Shown here: positions 45,867 through 54,618 of the stretch, piece after piece | How the letters are laid out: each line of letters starts with the position of its first letter | Position numbering within the stretch: the first letter of the stretch is position 1 | NCBI GenBank assembly: GCA_002400415.1 | Contig: DGQP01000007.1 | Span: 338,348-402,347, forward strand | From: Chitinophagaceae bacterium UBA4411 | Lineage (GTDB): Bacteria > Bacteroidota > Bacteroidia > Chitinophagales > Chitinophagaceae | Direction: 5' to 3' | Length of the DNA stretch: 64,000 nt | Translations under genes and position numbers: made by a program | The notes under the pieces: model-generated | Databases searched by the model: none | Told to the model about the DNA's origin: nothing | What the model saw: the letters and a program-made list of their open reading frames with translations, nothing else

Positions 45867-46208
45867 TCAGTTAATGACTAATGATTTTACTCTCAGCTCT
45901 TTTCCTTTTAACAGGGTTATAAAATGATGGCCGCAAACAGGGCAGGGTTTGTATAACTCATGCATCGGGAAAACCGTTTCACAATCCATGCAAAGCCCTT
46001 CGCCGGGTATATGGGTAACGATTTTGTCCGCTGTTTCCAGCTTTGTTGATTTAACGGCCTGTTGCCAGGCAAAATCGAAAGCCTGCATATCAATGCCGCT
46101 CAGTTCGCCTATTTCAAGTTCTATTTCTTCTATATGCGCAGCGTTACTCTTCGCCAATTCTTTTTCGGCTATATCCAGGATGCTCATCACTATCGATAAT
46201 TCATGCAT
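45867..46208 (-). CDS. hypA: Nickel metallochaperone HypA
   Basis: 113 residues. The start MHELSIV supplies the nickel-binding M1-H2-E3 motif. The zinc site is C73-M-D-C76 and C89-P-V-C92, as usual for HypA. It delivers nickel together with HypB. It lies 3 bp after the small His-rich gene and 28 bp before hypB. Confidence 0.97.
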   Translation of the reverse strand: MHELSIVMSILDIAEKELAKSNAAHIEEIELEIGELSGIDMQAFDFAWQQAVKSTKLETADKIVTHIPGEGLCMDCETVFPMHELYKPCPVCGHHFITLLKGKELRVKSLVIN

Positions 46209-46211
46209 AGG

Positions 46212-46415
46212 TCATTTGTTGGCGGTCGCTTTTTTGAAGCGGTTCGCCAGCAGGATGACCACGGCCGCTCCGGCCACTAAGGCAACCAGGTGTTCAGGTT
46301 CTACAAAATAGTGAGTGATCGTATATCCCCCGTGTGTATGATCACCATGACCTTCATGGGCAAATGCGGCAGGCATTGCTGCGAAAGTGATAATAAAAGA
46401 CATGAATCTCTTCAT
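46212..46415 (-). CDS. Small His-rich exported membrane protein heading the hyp operon
   Basis: 67 residues. A signal-like stretch (ending PAAFA at residue 18) is followed by HEGHGDHTHGGYTITHYFVEPEHL, given here as its parts HEGHGDHTHGG and HYFVEPEHL, then one membrane helix (about 43-58) and a basic tail. The His cluster would face the periplasm. It is the first gene of the hyp operon, 3 bp before hypA. A role in nickel uptake or in the hydrogenase complex is inference. It is much shorter than HupE/UreJ permeases, so it is not one of them. Confidence 0.75.
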   Translation of the reverse strand: MKRFMSFIITFAAMPAAFAHEGHGDHTHGGYTITHYFVEPEHLVALVAGAAVVILLANRFKKATANK

Positions 46416-46467
46416 ATGGCAACTATTTATTGATGATTAATATTAGAACCATTCCTGCTATCCCGTA

Positions 46468-46503
46468 CTGACTTTTATCAGCGGCCGGATTGACACTTGT
46501 CAT
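46468..46503. promoter_or_regulatory. Two TGA-N6-TCA sites in the hya/hyp divergent promoter
   Basis: CTGA-CTTTTA-TCAG at 46468-46481 and TTGA-CACTTG-TCAT at 46490-46503. Both have the CRP/FNR-family half-site geometry, and their centres are 22 bp apart, about two helical turns. They lie between the divergent hya and hyp operons. Binding by an FNR/CRP-type regulator is inferred. Confidence 0.5.
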
Positions 46504-46581
46504 CGTATTGTCATAATACTATCAATAAAATTGCTAAATCCCTTTTTCCTTCACGGCATCCTGCCATAAAATTGCAGCCAT

Positions 46582-47709
46582 ATGAACAATAAAACTGTTC
46601 AGCAAACTCCTACTTACCTGGAGGAGTTTAAACGAAAAGGTTATTCCCGCAAGGATTTTTTAAAATTTTGTACGCTGATGGCGGCTTACCTGGGCTTGGA
46701 AAACTCTGCCATCGGGCAGGTGGTGCAGGCAATGACGGTGAAGCCAAGGCTCCCGGTAATCTGGTTGCATTTTCAGGAATGCACCTGCTGCAGTGAGTCC
46801 TTCATCCGTTCTTCGCATCCTATTGTGGCGGATGTATTGCTTGACCAGATCTCCCTGGATTATTCTGAAACCCTGATGGCTGCTTCGGGCTTTCAGGCGG
46901 AAGAAGCCATGAAGAACACGATGACCAAATACAAAGGTGAGTATATATTATGTGTGGAAGGCAGCGTACCTACCGCTGCGGATGGTGTGTATTGTATGAT
47001 CGGCGGAAAAACCTCAATGCAGATCTTAGAAGAAGCTGCTGAAGGAGCTAAAGCGGTCATTGCCTGGGGCAGCTGCGCCAGCAACGGTTGTGTGCAGGCA
47101 GCCAAACCCAATCCAACTTCAGCCACACCCATCCATAAATTATTAAAAGGAAAACCACTGATCAAAGTGCCGGGTTGTCCTCCGATTGGTGAGGTGATGG
47201 CCGGTGTTATCGTACATGTGGTTACGTTTGGACGCTTACCGGAACTGGATGGTTTGGGAAGACCCAAAGCATTTTACAGTAAGAGAGTGCATGATACCTG
47301 CTACCGCAGACCTTATTATGATGCCGGTCTGTATGTAGAAAGCTTTGATGATGATAATGCGAAAAAAGGATATTGTTTATATAAAGTAGGTTGTAAAGGG
47401 CCATCTACCTATAATGCATGCGGCGTTACCAAGTGGAACAATGGCGTCAGCTTCCCGATCCAGTCAGGCCATGGTTGCTTTGGTTGCAGCGAAGAAAATT
47501 ACTGGGATAATGGCCGCATCTATGAAAGGGCTTCTGCTTTCCCCGGCTTTGGCATTGAAGCCACTGCCGACCAGGTTGGTAAAGTGGCACTCGGTGTTAC
47601 AGCTGTGGCACTCGGGGCGCATGCGGTAATGACCAATGTGCGCAAGAAGAAACTGATCAAGAACTTGGAGAAAGAAGGCAGGGATAGTGAACACGAACTG
47701 AAGGACTAA
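46582..47709 (+). CDS. hyaA: [NiFe]-hydrogenase small subunit, group 1d (oxygen-tolerant)
   Basis: 375 residues, the iron-sulfur subunit of a membrane-bound uptake hydrogenase. Proximal-cluster ligands are C67, C69, C70, C165, C170 and C199, exactly 50 above the E. coli Hyd-1 numbers (17, 19, 20, 115, 120, 149); C69 and C170 are the two extra cysteines of the oxygen-tolerant [4Fe-3S] cluster. The distal cluster uses H237, C240, C265 and C271; the medial [3Fe-4S] uses C280, C299 and C302. The Tat motif is S22-R23-K24-D-F-L-K, with Lys in place of the second Arg. A C-terminal membrane anchor lies at about 333-352. First gene of the hya operon. Confidence 0.96.
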   Translation: MNNKTVQQTPTYLEEFKRKGYSRKDFLKFCTLMAAYLGLENSAIGQVVQAMTVKPRLPVIWLHFQECTCCSESFIRSSHPIVADVLLDQISLDYSETLMAASGFQAEEAMKNTMTKYKGEYILCVEGSVPTAADGVYCMIGGKTSMQILEEAAEGAKAVIAWGSCASNGCVQAAKPNPTSATPIHKLLKGKPLIKVPGCPPIGEVMAGVIVHVVTFGRLPELDGLGRPKAFYSKRVHDTCYRRPYYDAGLYVESFDDDNAKKGYCLYKVGCKGPSTYNACGVTKWNNGVSFPIQSGHGCFGCSEENYWDNGRIYERASAFPGFGIEATADQVGKVALGVTAVALGAHAVMTNVRKKKLIKNLEKEGRDSEHELKD

Positions 47710-47741
47710 ACCCATTTAACTGACTCTACAAACTGTAAATA

Positions 47742-49466
47742 ATGAGTACAAGAATTGTTGTTGACCCGGTTACCAGAATCGAAGGTCACTTACGCATAGA
47801 AGCCGATATTGAAAACGGGAAAATAAAAGACGCTTTCAGCAGCGGTACGATGGTGCGGTTGCTGGAAGAAATTTTGAAAGGCCGTGATCCACGGGATGCC
47901 TGGGCTTTCGTGGGCCGTGTATGCGGTGTATGTACATCTGTACACTCCCTTACTTCAGTACGTTGCGTGGAAGATGCCCTGGATATTGTGGTGCCGCCGA
48001 ATGCAGAAATGGTACGGAACATTATGTTCTGTGCTCAATACATGCACGACCATGTGGTACACTTCTACCATCTGCATGCCATGGACTGGGTGGATGTGGT
48101 GAACGCCTTAAAAGCAGATCCGAAAAAAACATCTGAATTAGCCCAGAGTATTTCCAACTGGCCCAAATCATCACCCGGTTATTTCAGCGACCTGCAAAAA
48201 CGCATCACCAAATTTGTGGAAAGCGGGCAGCTCGGTATTTTCAGCAATGGCTACTGGGGGCACTCTGCCTATAAGTTACCGGCTGAGGTCAACCTGATCG
48301 GCTTAGCTCACTATCTTGAAGCATTGGAATGGCAAAAAGAGATTGTGAAAGTGCATACCATCTTTGGTGGTAAGAACCCGCACCCGAATTATTTAGTGGG
48401 TGGTATGGCTTGCGCCATTACTACCGATGATATCAGCGGGCTGAATGCAGAACGCCTCGCTTATGTGGGCCAGTTGCTGCAACAGGGTAAAGAATTTATT
48501 GAGCAGGTATATATTCCCGACCTGATGGCTATCGCTTCTTTCTATAAAGACTGGGGCGCTATCGGCGGCGGACTGGGTAACTATATGGCTTATGGTGACC
48601 TGCCCTGGAATGGTTACCGGGATACTTCTTCTTACAAATTTCCTTCGGGAGTTATCTTGAATAAAGACATCAGCAAAGTATATGATGTGGACCTGCGGAA
48701 GGATGATGAAGTGCAGGAATTCATTGATCACTCCTGGTATGAATACAAGGGTGGGGAAAAAGGAGGCTTGCATCCCTGGAAAGGTGAAAGCAAAATAAAA
48801 TACACCGGGCCCAAACCACCGTTCCAGAATTTAGACACCACGCAGAAATACAGTTACCTGAAAACACCACGCTGGAAAGGAAATGCAGTGGAAGTAGGTC
48901 CGTTGTCAAGAATGCTGGTAGGCTATGCAAGAGGAAGAGAAGAATTCAAACAAGTAGTGGATAAAGCACTCACTGATCTGAATGTGCCCATCACTGCATT
49001 ATTCTCCACCCTCGGCCGCACAGCAGCCCGTGGTTTGGAAAGCACCTTAGTGGCACAATGGGGTCTTGATTTCTACCACCAGTTATTGGCCAATATAAAA
49101 AATGGTGATACAAGAATGGCAGACTCCACGAAGAGGGATCCTTCCAAATGGCCGGCCAAAGCATTGGGTGTGGGCCATTCCGAAGCCCCCCGTGGTGCAT
49201 TGGCGCATTGGATCAATATAGAAGATCAAAAGATCGCCAACTATCAATTAGTGGTGCCCACCACCTGGAACGCATCACCAAGAGATGGTAAAGGACAGGT
49301 ATCTGCTTATGAAGCAGCTTTGAGAGATACACCGGTGGCTGATATTAAACAACCGCTGGAGATTATCCGGACAATCCATTCCTTCGATCCCTGCCTCGCC
49401 TGTGCGGTGCACCTGTATGATGAGGATGGAAAACAAATCAGCCGTATCAGCATTCTGGGCGACTAA
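47742..49466 (+). CDS. hyaB: [NiFe]-hydrogenase large subunit
   Basis: 574 residues, the catalytic subunit that oxidises H2. The four nickel ligands are present: C61 and C64 in RVC61GVC64TSVH, and C551 and C554 in DPC551LAC554AVH557. The 17-residue tail after H557 is the part removed by the HyaD-type protease. It has no signal of its own and would be carried out by the small subunit. It follows hyaA by 32 bp. Confidence 0.97.
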   Translation: MSTRIVVDPVTRIEGHLRIEADIENGKIKDAFSSGTMVRLLEEILKGRDPRDAWAFVGRVCGVCTSVHSLTSVRCVEDALDIVVPPNAEMVRNIMFCAQYMHDHVVHFYHLHAMDWVDVVNALKADPKKTSELAQSISNWPKSSPGYFSDLQKRITKFVESGQLGIFSNGYWGHSAYKLPAEVNLIGLAHYLEALEWQKEIVKVHTIFGGKNPHPNYLVGGMACAITTDDISGLNAERLAYVGQLLQQGKEFIEQVYIPDLMAIASFYKDWGAIGGGLGNYMAYGDLPWNGYRDTSSYKFPSGVILNKDISKVYDVDLRKDDEVQEFIDHSWYEYKGGEKGGLHPWKGESKIKYTGPKPPFQNLDTTQKYSYLKTPRWKGNAVEVGPLSRMLVGYARGREEFKQVVDKALTDLNVPITALFSTLGRTAARGLESTLVAQWGLDFYHQLLANIKNGDTRMADSTKRDPSKWPAKALGVGHSEAPRGALAHWINIEDQKIANYQLVVPTTWNASPRDGKGQVSAYEAALRDTPVADIKQPLEIIRTIHSFDPCLACAVHLYDEDGKQISRISILGD

Positions 49467-49484
49467 TCTTTAAAACGGATTTCT

Positions 49485-50210
49485 ATGGCAACGCAAAAAT
49501 CAACTGTTCATAAACTCCGCCGTGTCTATGTGTGGGAACAACCCGTCCGCATTTACCACTGGCTGAATGCACTTGTTATTATCGTACTGATCGCTACCGG
49601 TTTTTATATTGCTGATCCGCTGGTGATACAAAGTGGTAAGGAACCCTCCCAGCGCTTTGTGATGGGGTGGGTGCGGCTTATTCACTTTATTGCTTCGTAT
49701 ATTTTCTTTTTCAACTTCCTGTTCCGCATCTATTGGGGTTTCGTGGGGAACAAATATGCCAACTGGAAACAATTCATTCCCACGTCCCGCAAGTTCTTTA
49801 AAGAAATGTGGCATGTATTCAAGATGGATATCCTGATGCTGCGGGGCAAAGAACATATGAGTGTGGGGCATAACGCTATGGCCGGCTTTATTTATTTCTT
49901 TACGTTCATCGCTTTTTTGGTACAATGTCTTACGGGCTTTGGACTATACGCTTCCATGAGCAGCAGTTGGTTTCCTAAATTATTTACCTGGGTGCCGTAT
50001 ATGTTTGGCGGCGATATTTTCCTGCGCCAGGTGCACCACTGGACCATGTGGTTCTTTATCCTGTTTGCGGTTATCCATGTGTACCTCGTTTTCTATCATG
50101 ATTATGTGGAAGGCCGTGGTGAAATGAGCAGCATGGGCGGCGGCTGGAAATTCATTGAAGAAGATGTTTTCACGCAGAATAAAGAATTACCGAATGCACC
50201 TAAAAGCTGA
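49485..50210 (+). CDS. hyaC: Hydrogenase b-type cytochrome subunit
   Basis: 241 residues with four predicted membrane helices and the haem-ligand histidines in RIYHWLNAL, RLIHFIASY and QVHHWTMWFF (with a further His in AVIHVYLVFYHDY). The end YHDYVEGRGEMSSMGGGWKF is typical of HyaC. It anchors the hydrogenase and passes electrons to the quinone pool. Confidence 0.96.
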   Translation: MATQKSTVHKLRRVYVWEQPVRIYHWLNALVIIVLIATGFYIADPLVIQSGKEPSQRFVMGWVRLIHFIASYIFFFNFLFRIYWGFVGNKYANWKQFIPTSRKFFKEMWHVFKMDILMLRGKEHMSVGHNAMAGFIYFFTFIAFLVQCLTGFGLYASMSSSWFPKLFTWVPYMFGGDIFLRQVHHWTMWFFILFAVIHVYLVFYHDYVEGRGEMSSMGGGWKFIEEDVFTQNKELPNAPKS

Positions 50211-50700
50211 ACATACTGACCGCATCCTCATTATGGGCATCGGGAATTACCTGATGGGTGATGAAGGCGTGGGTGTACACCTGGCCGACGCACTGGAAGG
50301 CTATACATTACCTCCTAATGTGGACGTGGTGGATGGCGGTACCGGTGGTTTTCACCTGCTGGAATATTTTGAAAAGTACAAAGAGGTGATCCTGGTGGAT
50401 GCTACGCTGGATAACAATCCCGTTGGGCATATCCGATTAATCCAACCCAAATTCGCTTCCGATTTTCCGAAAGCCATGAGCACACATGATATCGGTTTGA
50501 AGGACATGATGAGCTCCTTACAACTGATGGGCAAGGTACCCCGCATTCATTTATTCGTGGTGAGTATTGAAAGCATCCAGCAACAGGGTATTGAGTTAAC
50601 ACCCGAAATTGCGGCCATTATGCCGGAACTAATCGAACAGGTGATTGGCCAGGTGGACCTGGTGAACGAACAACTGGCCGAACCGCTAAGCACCGTATAA
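50194..50700 (+). CDS. hyaD: Hydrogenase maturation endopeptidase
   Basis: 168 residues. It cleaves the C-terminal tail of the large subunit after nickel insertion. The family start LIMGIGNYLMGDEGVGVHL contains the nickel-sensing glutamate, and the second conserved acid is in VDGGTGGFHLLEY. The frame stays open inside hyaC to 50155, but the ATG at 50194, which overlaps hyaC by 17 bp, matches the family start. Last gene of the hya operon. Confidence 0.95.
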   Translation: MHLKAEHTDRILIMGIGNYLMGDEGVGVHLADALEGYTLPPNVDVVDGGTGGFHLLEYFEKYKEVILVDATLDNNPVGHIRLIQPKFASDFPKAMSTHDIGLKDMMSSLQLMGKVPRIHLFVVSIESIQQQGIELTPEIAAIMPELIEQVIGQVDLVNEQLAEPLSTV

Positions 50701-50726
50701 ATTTATTGGACGAATGCAAGCAACCC

Positions 50727-50754
50727 GGCCTGCCTGTAGGGGCGGGCCTTTTTT
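50727..50754 (+). terminator. Rho-independent terminator of the hya operon
   Basis: GGCCTGCC / GGCGGGCC stem (one G-T pair) with loop TGTAGG, followed by TTTTTT. It lies 27 bp after the hyaD stop. Confidence 0.85.
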
Positions 50755-50766
50755 ATAGGGTGGTTA

Positions 50767-50847
50767 ATCGCCGGAGGCGATAGAATAAAGCTGCGAAACT
50801 GGAAGTTTCGCTGGGCAGGTCAATTTGTTGGTGAGAAACACCAACAA
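50767..50847. repeat. Three tandem perfect hairpins (candidate structured RNA or repeat element)
   Basis: Hairpin 1: ATCGCC-GGA-GGCGAT (50767-50781). Hairpin 2: GCGAAACT-GGA-AGTTTCGC (50793-50811). Hairpin 3: TTGTTGGTG-AGAAA-CACCAACAA (50825-50847). All stems are perfect, and the first two share the loop GGA. No reading frame covers them. They lie downstream of a terminator, so read-through of hyaD is unlikely to be their purpose. Function unknown. Confidence 0.7.
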
Positions 50848-50876
50848 CGGCGTAAAAAAACATTATATAATCAATT

Positions 50877-51443
50877 TTATATTTTGTATTTCCGCGAAAA
50901 TTCCTTCATTTGATGTTCCCAATTTTGACGTTCTTTAGCCGCTGATTTTTCGCCGTTATCTAGTATGCTTGGACCTTGGTCTATAATTTTTTTTGATGAG
51001 TCAGTCGCCTCGGCCCATCCAATTTTATAGACCAGCAAATAGGTCGGAATGCACGATACATAGGAATTCTTGATAATTTTCAGGTACTTAATAGTTGAAT
51101 TTATCATGCTAAAAGTTGTGTCAAATTCACTTAAGTTGGATAATTCCAGTGTTGTTTTGTCGATACTTTGCATAAAAGTGCGGTAATATTGACTTAATGT
51201 ATCTATTTTACCATCTTCGAGTTGATAATTTTCGTTTTCTCTAGCCAACGGCCCGACTATCTGAATATATTTAGAAAATCTTTCACCATGCGGAACAACA
51301 CTTTCCCTTAGCATATTTATTCGGTTTATAAAGATTACCGCCTTGTTACGGTTCCTACTTGTTTCCGATAAATTACAAGAGAACATAATCGCAGAGCAAA
51401 CAATCAGAAGAATTGGGAAGTTTTTTCGTCCATCAGAAGACAT
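50877..51443 (-). CDS. Small lipoprotein, function unknown
   Basis: 188 residues with a signal peptide and lipobox AIMFS-C23-NL. The mature part is helical and charged. No family recognised. The coding sequence is AT-rich against its neighbours, it stands alone between hairpins, and it may have been acquired separately (inference). Confidence 0.7.
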   Translation of the reverse strand: MSSDGRKNFPILLIVCSAIMFSCNLSETSRNRNKAVIFINRINMLRESVVPHGERFSKYIQIVGPLARENENYQLEDGKIDTLSQYYRTFMQSIDKTTLELSNLSEFDTTFSMINSTIKYLKIIKNSYVSCIPTYLLVYKIGWAEATDSSKKIIDQGPSILDNGEKSAAKERQNWEHQMKEFSRKYKI

Positions 51444-51561
51444 AAGTTTTAAAATATGGTTTTAAAGAAATGTTGGTCGAATATTATTGCAGCTAACACA
51501 TAAATATACGCCATTGCTCATACAGTTTTACGGCCCTAAACAATAGCAGAGCGTACCAATT

Positions 51562-51593
51562 AAAGAGCCTGCAACTCTCGTTACAGGCTCTTT
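51562..51593 (-). terminator. Terminator after ppdK
   Basis: AAAGAGCCTG / CAGGCTCTTT, a 10-bp stem with a 12-nt loop that itself can pair partly. On the minus strand it ends in TTTAATT, 25 bp after the ppdK stop. Confidence 0.8.
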
Positions 51594-51617
51594 GGCTTTA
51601 GGGTGTTCTTCAAAAGT

Positions 51618-54377
51618 CTATTTCTTTTTTCTCGGTGTTTCCAGGGCGGCCTGGGCAGCGGCTAACCGTGCAATCGGCACCCGGAACGGAGAACAACTGA
51701 CATAGTTCATTCCAATGCGGTGACAGAACTTCACACTTTCCGGGTCACCACCATGCTCACCACAGATACCCACTTTCAAATGTGGTTTGGTGATACGGCC
51801 TCTTTCTGTTCCCACTTTGATCAGCTGACCAATACCTTCCTGGTCAATGGTCTGGAAAGGATCATCAGGTAAAATTTTCAGGTCGAGGTATTTCGGTAAG
51901 AAACCACCGATATCATCGCGGCTGAAACCAAAACTCATTTGGGTGAGGTCATTGGTACCAAAGCTGAAGAAGTCCGCTACGTTCGCCATGAACTCGGCTC
52001 TTAAAGCAGCTCTTGGTGTTTCGATCATGGTTCCGTAGAGATAAGGTATTTTTTTCACTCCCATCTTCTCGCATACTTCTTTATAAACCCGGTCAACGAT
52101 CTCTTTCTGGTGGCGCAGTTCATGGGCAATTACGGTTACCGGCACCATGATCTCGGGAAAGGCTTTTTTACCGGCTTTGTTCAGTTCAGCAGCGGCTTCA
52201 AAAATGGCCCGCACCTGCATTTCGGTGATCTCGGGATAACTGATACCGAGACGTACACCGCGGTGACCCAGCATCGGGTTGTTTTCATGCAGGGCTAATA
52301 CCCTCCTGTTCAGCATACCCATGCTGATGCCGAGTTCTTTGCTGAGTTGTTTCAGTTTTTCTTTATCATGTGGTACAAACTCATGCAGGGGTGGATCGAG
52401 GAGGCGGATGGTAACAGGGTGCCCGTTCATCACACTCAATGTGTCTTTCACATCTTTCTTCACATATTTGAACAGGCCGTTCAGTGCATCTCTTCTTTCT
52501 TTTTCCGTTTTGCTTACGATCATCTTGCGCAACTGGAATAATGGCTCTTCGCTGCCTTCGCCATAGAACATATGCTCGGTTCGGAACAAACCAATACCTT
52601 CTGCACCAAATTTAACAGCAGTGGTCGCATCACCCGGTGTTTCTGCATTGGCTCTTACACCAATCTGCTTGGTCTTGTCCACCAGTTTCATCAGGTCTTT
52701 ATAGGATTTGTTCTTGTCTATATCAATATCCACGAGCGCCATACTGCCTTCGTACACCAGCCCTTTGGTACCGTTCAGGCTGATCCAGTCGCCTTCGTGA
52801 ATAACAGTGCCGTCTTTTGCCTTGAAGGATTTGGACTCACCATGAATCTCGATATCTGTGCAACCAACGATACAGCATTTGCCCCAGCCTCTTGCCACGA
52901 GTGCAGCATGGGATGTCATACCGCCTTTGGTGGTTAAGATGGCCTGTGACTTGTGCATACCATCCACATCTTCGGGCGATGTTTCTTCACGCACAAGAAT
53001 TACTTTTTCTCCTTTCGCTGCCCAGGCCACGGCATCATTGGAAGAGAAGACCACACGGCCCTTGGCGCCACCGGGTCCGGCGGGTAAACCTTTGGCAATG
53101 GGTTTGGTAACAGCTTCCACTTTGGGATCCAGCATCGGGAGCAGTAGTTCCACCAGTTGGTTAGGACCTACCCGCATCACCGCTGTCTTCATATCGATCA
53201 GCTTCTCGGCATACATTTCTGTTGCCATGCGGACGGCTGCCACACCATTGCGTTTGCCCACCCGGCACTGCAGCATATAGAGTTTTCCTTTTTCAATGGT
53301 AAACTCTATATCCTGCATATCCCGGTAGTGTTTTTCCAGGCGTTTTTGGATATCAAATAATTCTTTATAGAGCTTAGGCATTAATTTTTCCAGGGAAGTA
53401 AAATGCTTGCTCTGGTCGTTCATGGAATATTCATTCACGGGGGCCGGGGTGCGGATACCGGCTACCACGTCTTCGCCCTGTGCATTCACTAAGTATTCAC
53501 CATAGAATTTATTTTCACCGGTACCGGGGTTCCTGGTGAAAGCCACACCGGTGCAGCAATCATCGCCCATATTACCAAATACCATGGCCTGCACGTTCAC
53601 GGCAGTTCCCCATTCATCAGGAATTTTTTCAATACGGCGGTATTCAATAGCTCTTTTGCCATTCCAGCTGGCGAATACAGCACTGATACCTCCCCACATT
53701 TGTTCCCGGGGATCATCGGGGAAGTCAGCACCCAGTACTTTCTTTACTGTTTTCTTATAATCTTTCACCAGCTCTTTCAGTTCTTCAGCAGTCAGTTCGG
53801 TATCGCTGCTGTAGCCCTGTTTATGTTTGATATGTTCCAGTTTTTCATCGAGTATCTTGCGGATACCTTTACCGCCTTTTACTTCAATGCCCCCAGCTTT
53901 TTCCATCACCACATCGGCATACATCATGATCAGCCTGCGGTAAGCATCATAGGCAAAACGTTCATCACCGCTTTGTGCGATGATACCCTTAATGGTTTCT
54001 TCGTTCAGCCCCACATTCAGTACGGTTTCCATCATACCGGGCATACTCTTACGGGCACCCGAGCGAACAGAAACGAGTAAGGGGTTATTTACATCGCCGA
54101 ATTTTTTACCGGTCAGTTTTTCCATTTTCGTAATGGCTTCCTGAACCTGGGCATTTAATACTTTGGGGTAGGTTTTCCTGTTTTTATAGAAATACGTACA
54201 CACTTCGGTAGTCACCGTAAAACCGGGAGGAACCGGTAAACGGAGTTTGGGATGACCTGCCATTTCAGCGAGGTTAGCACCCTTACCACCTAACAGATTT
54301 TTCATGGATTCGTTTCCGTCGGCCTTGCCGCCACCGAAAAAGTACACATACTTTCCGGCCTTTGTTTTTGTTGCCAT
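51618..54377 (-). CDS. ppdK: Pyruvate, phosphate dikinase
   Basis: 919 residues, slightly longer than the roughly 880-residue norm. It interconverts pyruvate, ATP and phosphate with PEP, AMP and pyrophosphate. N-terminal ATP-grasp domain (GGKGANLAEM, VRSGARKSMPGMMETV), central phosphohistidine domain with TKGGMTSHAALVARGWGK around the catalytic His, and the C-terminal PEP/pyruvate TIM barrel (GLFRTEHMF, GTNDLTQM, CGEHGGDP). The start MATKTKAGKYVYFFGGG fits the family. With PFOR it gives a route between acetyl-CoA, pyruvate and PEP. Confidence 0.97.
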   Translation of the reverse strand: MATKTKAGKYVYFFGGGKADGNESMKNLLGGKGANLAEMAGHPKLRLPVPPGFTVTTEVCTYFYKNRKTYPKVLNAQVQEAITKMEKLTGKKFGDVNNPLLVSVRSGARKSMPGMMETVLNVGLNEETIKGIIAQSGDERFAYDAYRRLIMMYADVVMEKAGGIEVKGGKGIRKILDEKLEHIKHKQGYSSDTELTAEELKELVKDYKKTVKKVLGADFPDDPREQMWGGISAVFASWNGKRAIEYRRIEKIPDEWGTAVNVQAMVFGNMGDDCCTGVAFTRNPGTGENKFYGEYLVNAQGEDVVAGIRTPAPVNEYSMNDQSKHFTSLEKLMPKLYKELFDIQKRLEKHYRDMQDIEFTIEKGKLYMLQCRVGKRNGVAAVRMATEMYAEKLIDMKTAVMRVGPNQLVELLLPMLDPKVEAVTKPIAKGLPAGPGGAKGRVVFSSNDAVAWAAKGEKVILVREETSPEDVDGMHKSQAILTTKGGMTSHAALVARGWGKCCIVGCTDIEIHGESKSFKAKDGTVIHEGDWISLNGTKGLVYEGSMALVDIDIDKNKSYKDLMKLVDKTKQIGVRANAETPGDATTAVKFGAEGIGLFRTEHMFYGEGSEEPLFQLRKMIVSKTEKERRDALNGLFKYVKKDVKDTLSVMNGHPVTIRLLDPPLHEFVPHDKEKLKQLSKELGISMGMLNRRVLALHENNPMLGHRGVRLGISYPEITEMQVRAIFEAAAELNKAGKKAFPEIMVPVTVIAHELRHQKEIVDRVYKEVCEKMGVKKIPYLYGTMIETPRAALRAEFMANVADFFSFGTNDLTQMSFGFSRDDIGGFLPKYLDLKILPDDPFQTIDQEGIGQLIKVGTERGRITKPHLKVGICGEHGGDPESVKFCHRIGMNYVSCSPFRVPIARLAAAQAALETPRKKK

Positions 54378-54546
54378 AATGAAGAACTTTTGTATGCTGC
54401 ATAGTTAGCACCGGCAGCGGGCAATTATGAAAACACAGGTCAGAAAAGACATTGATTATTATCAGTGAAAGGATGATAATGAACAGGTACTGGTCTTTTA
54501 CCAGGTAAACAGGGTTTAAATCGCTGGGAGAATAAGCGTTGACATT

Positions 54547-54586
54547 AACCAGGCAGCCCCGGTCTTTATTCCGGGGCTGCCTGGTT
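54547..54586 (-). terminator. Strong hairpin between ppdK and the proline-rich gene
   Basis: Perfect 16-bp stem AACCAGGCAGCCCCGG / CCGGGGCTGCCTGGTT with loop TCTTTATT. It follows the stop of the 54619 gene by about 30 bp and probably ends the complex I transcript; the T-run is short. Confidence 0.8.
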
Positions 54587-54618
54587 AAATAAGGGTTTGT
54601 AAAGCTGTTTACCAGTAA

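Noticed and set aside
46490..46520. Sigma-70-like TTGACA with TAATAC in the hya promoter
   Set aside because: Bacteroidota do not use the standard -35/-10 consensus, and the TTGACA forms part of the palindromic TGA-N6-TCA site.
50767..50847. CRISPR-like array
   Set aside because: The hairpins differ in sequence, so there is no direct repeat with spacers.
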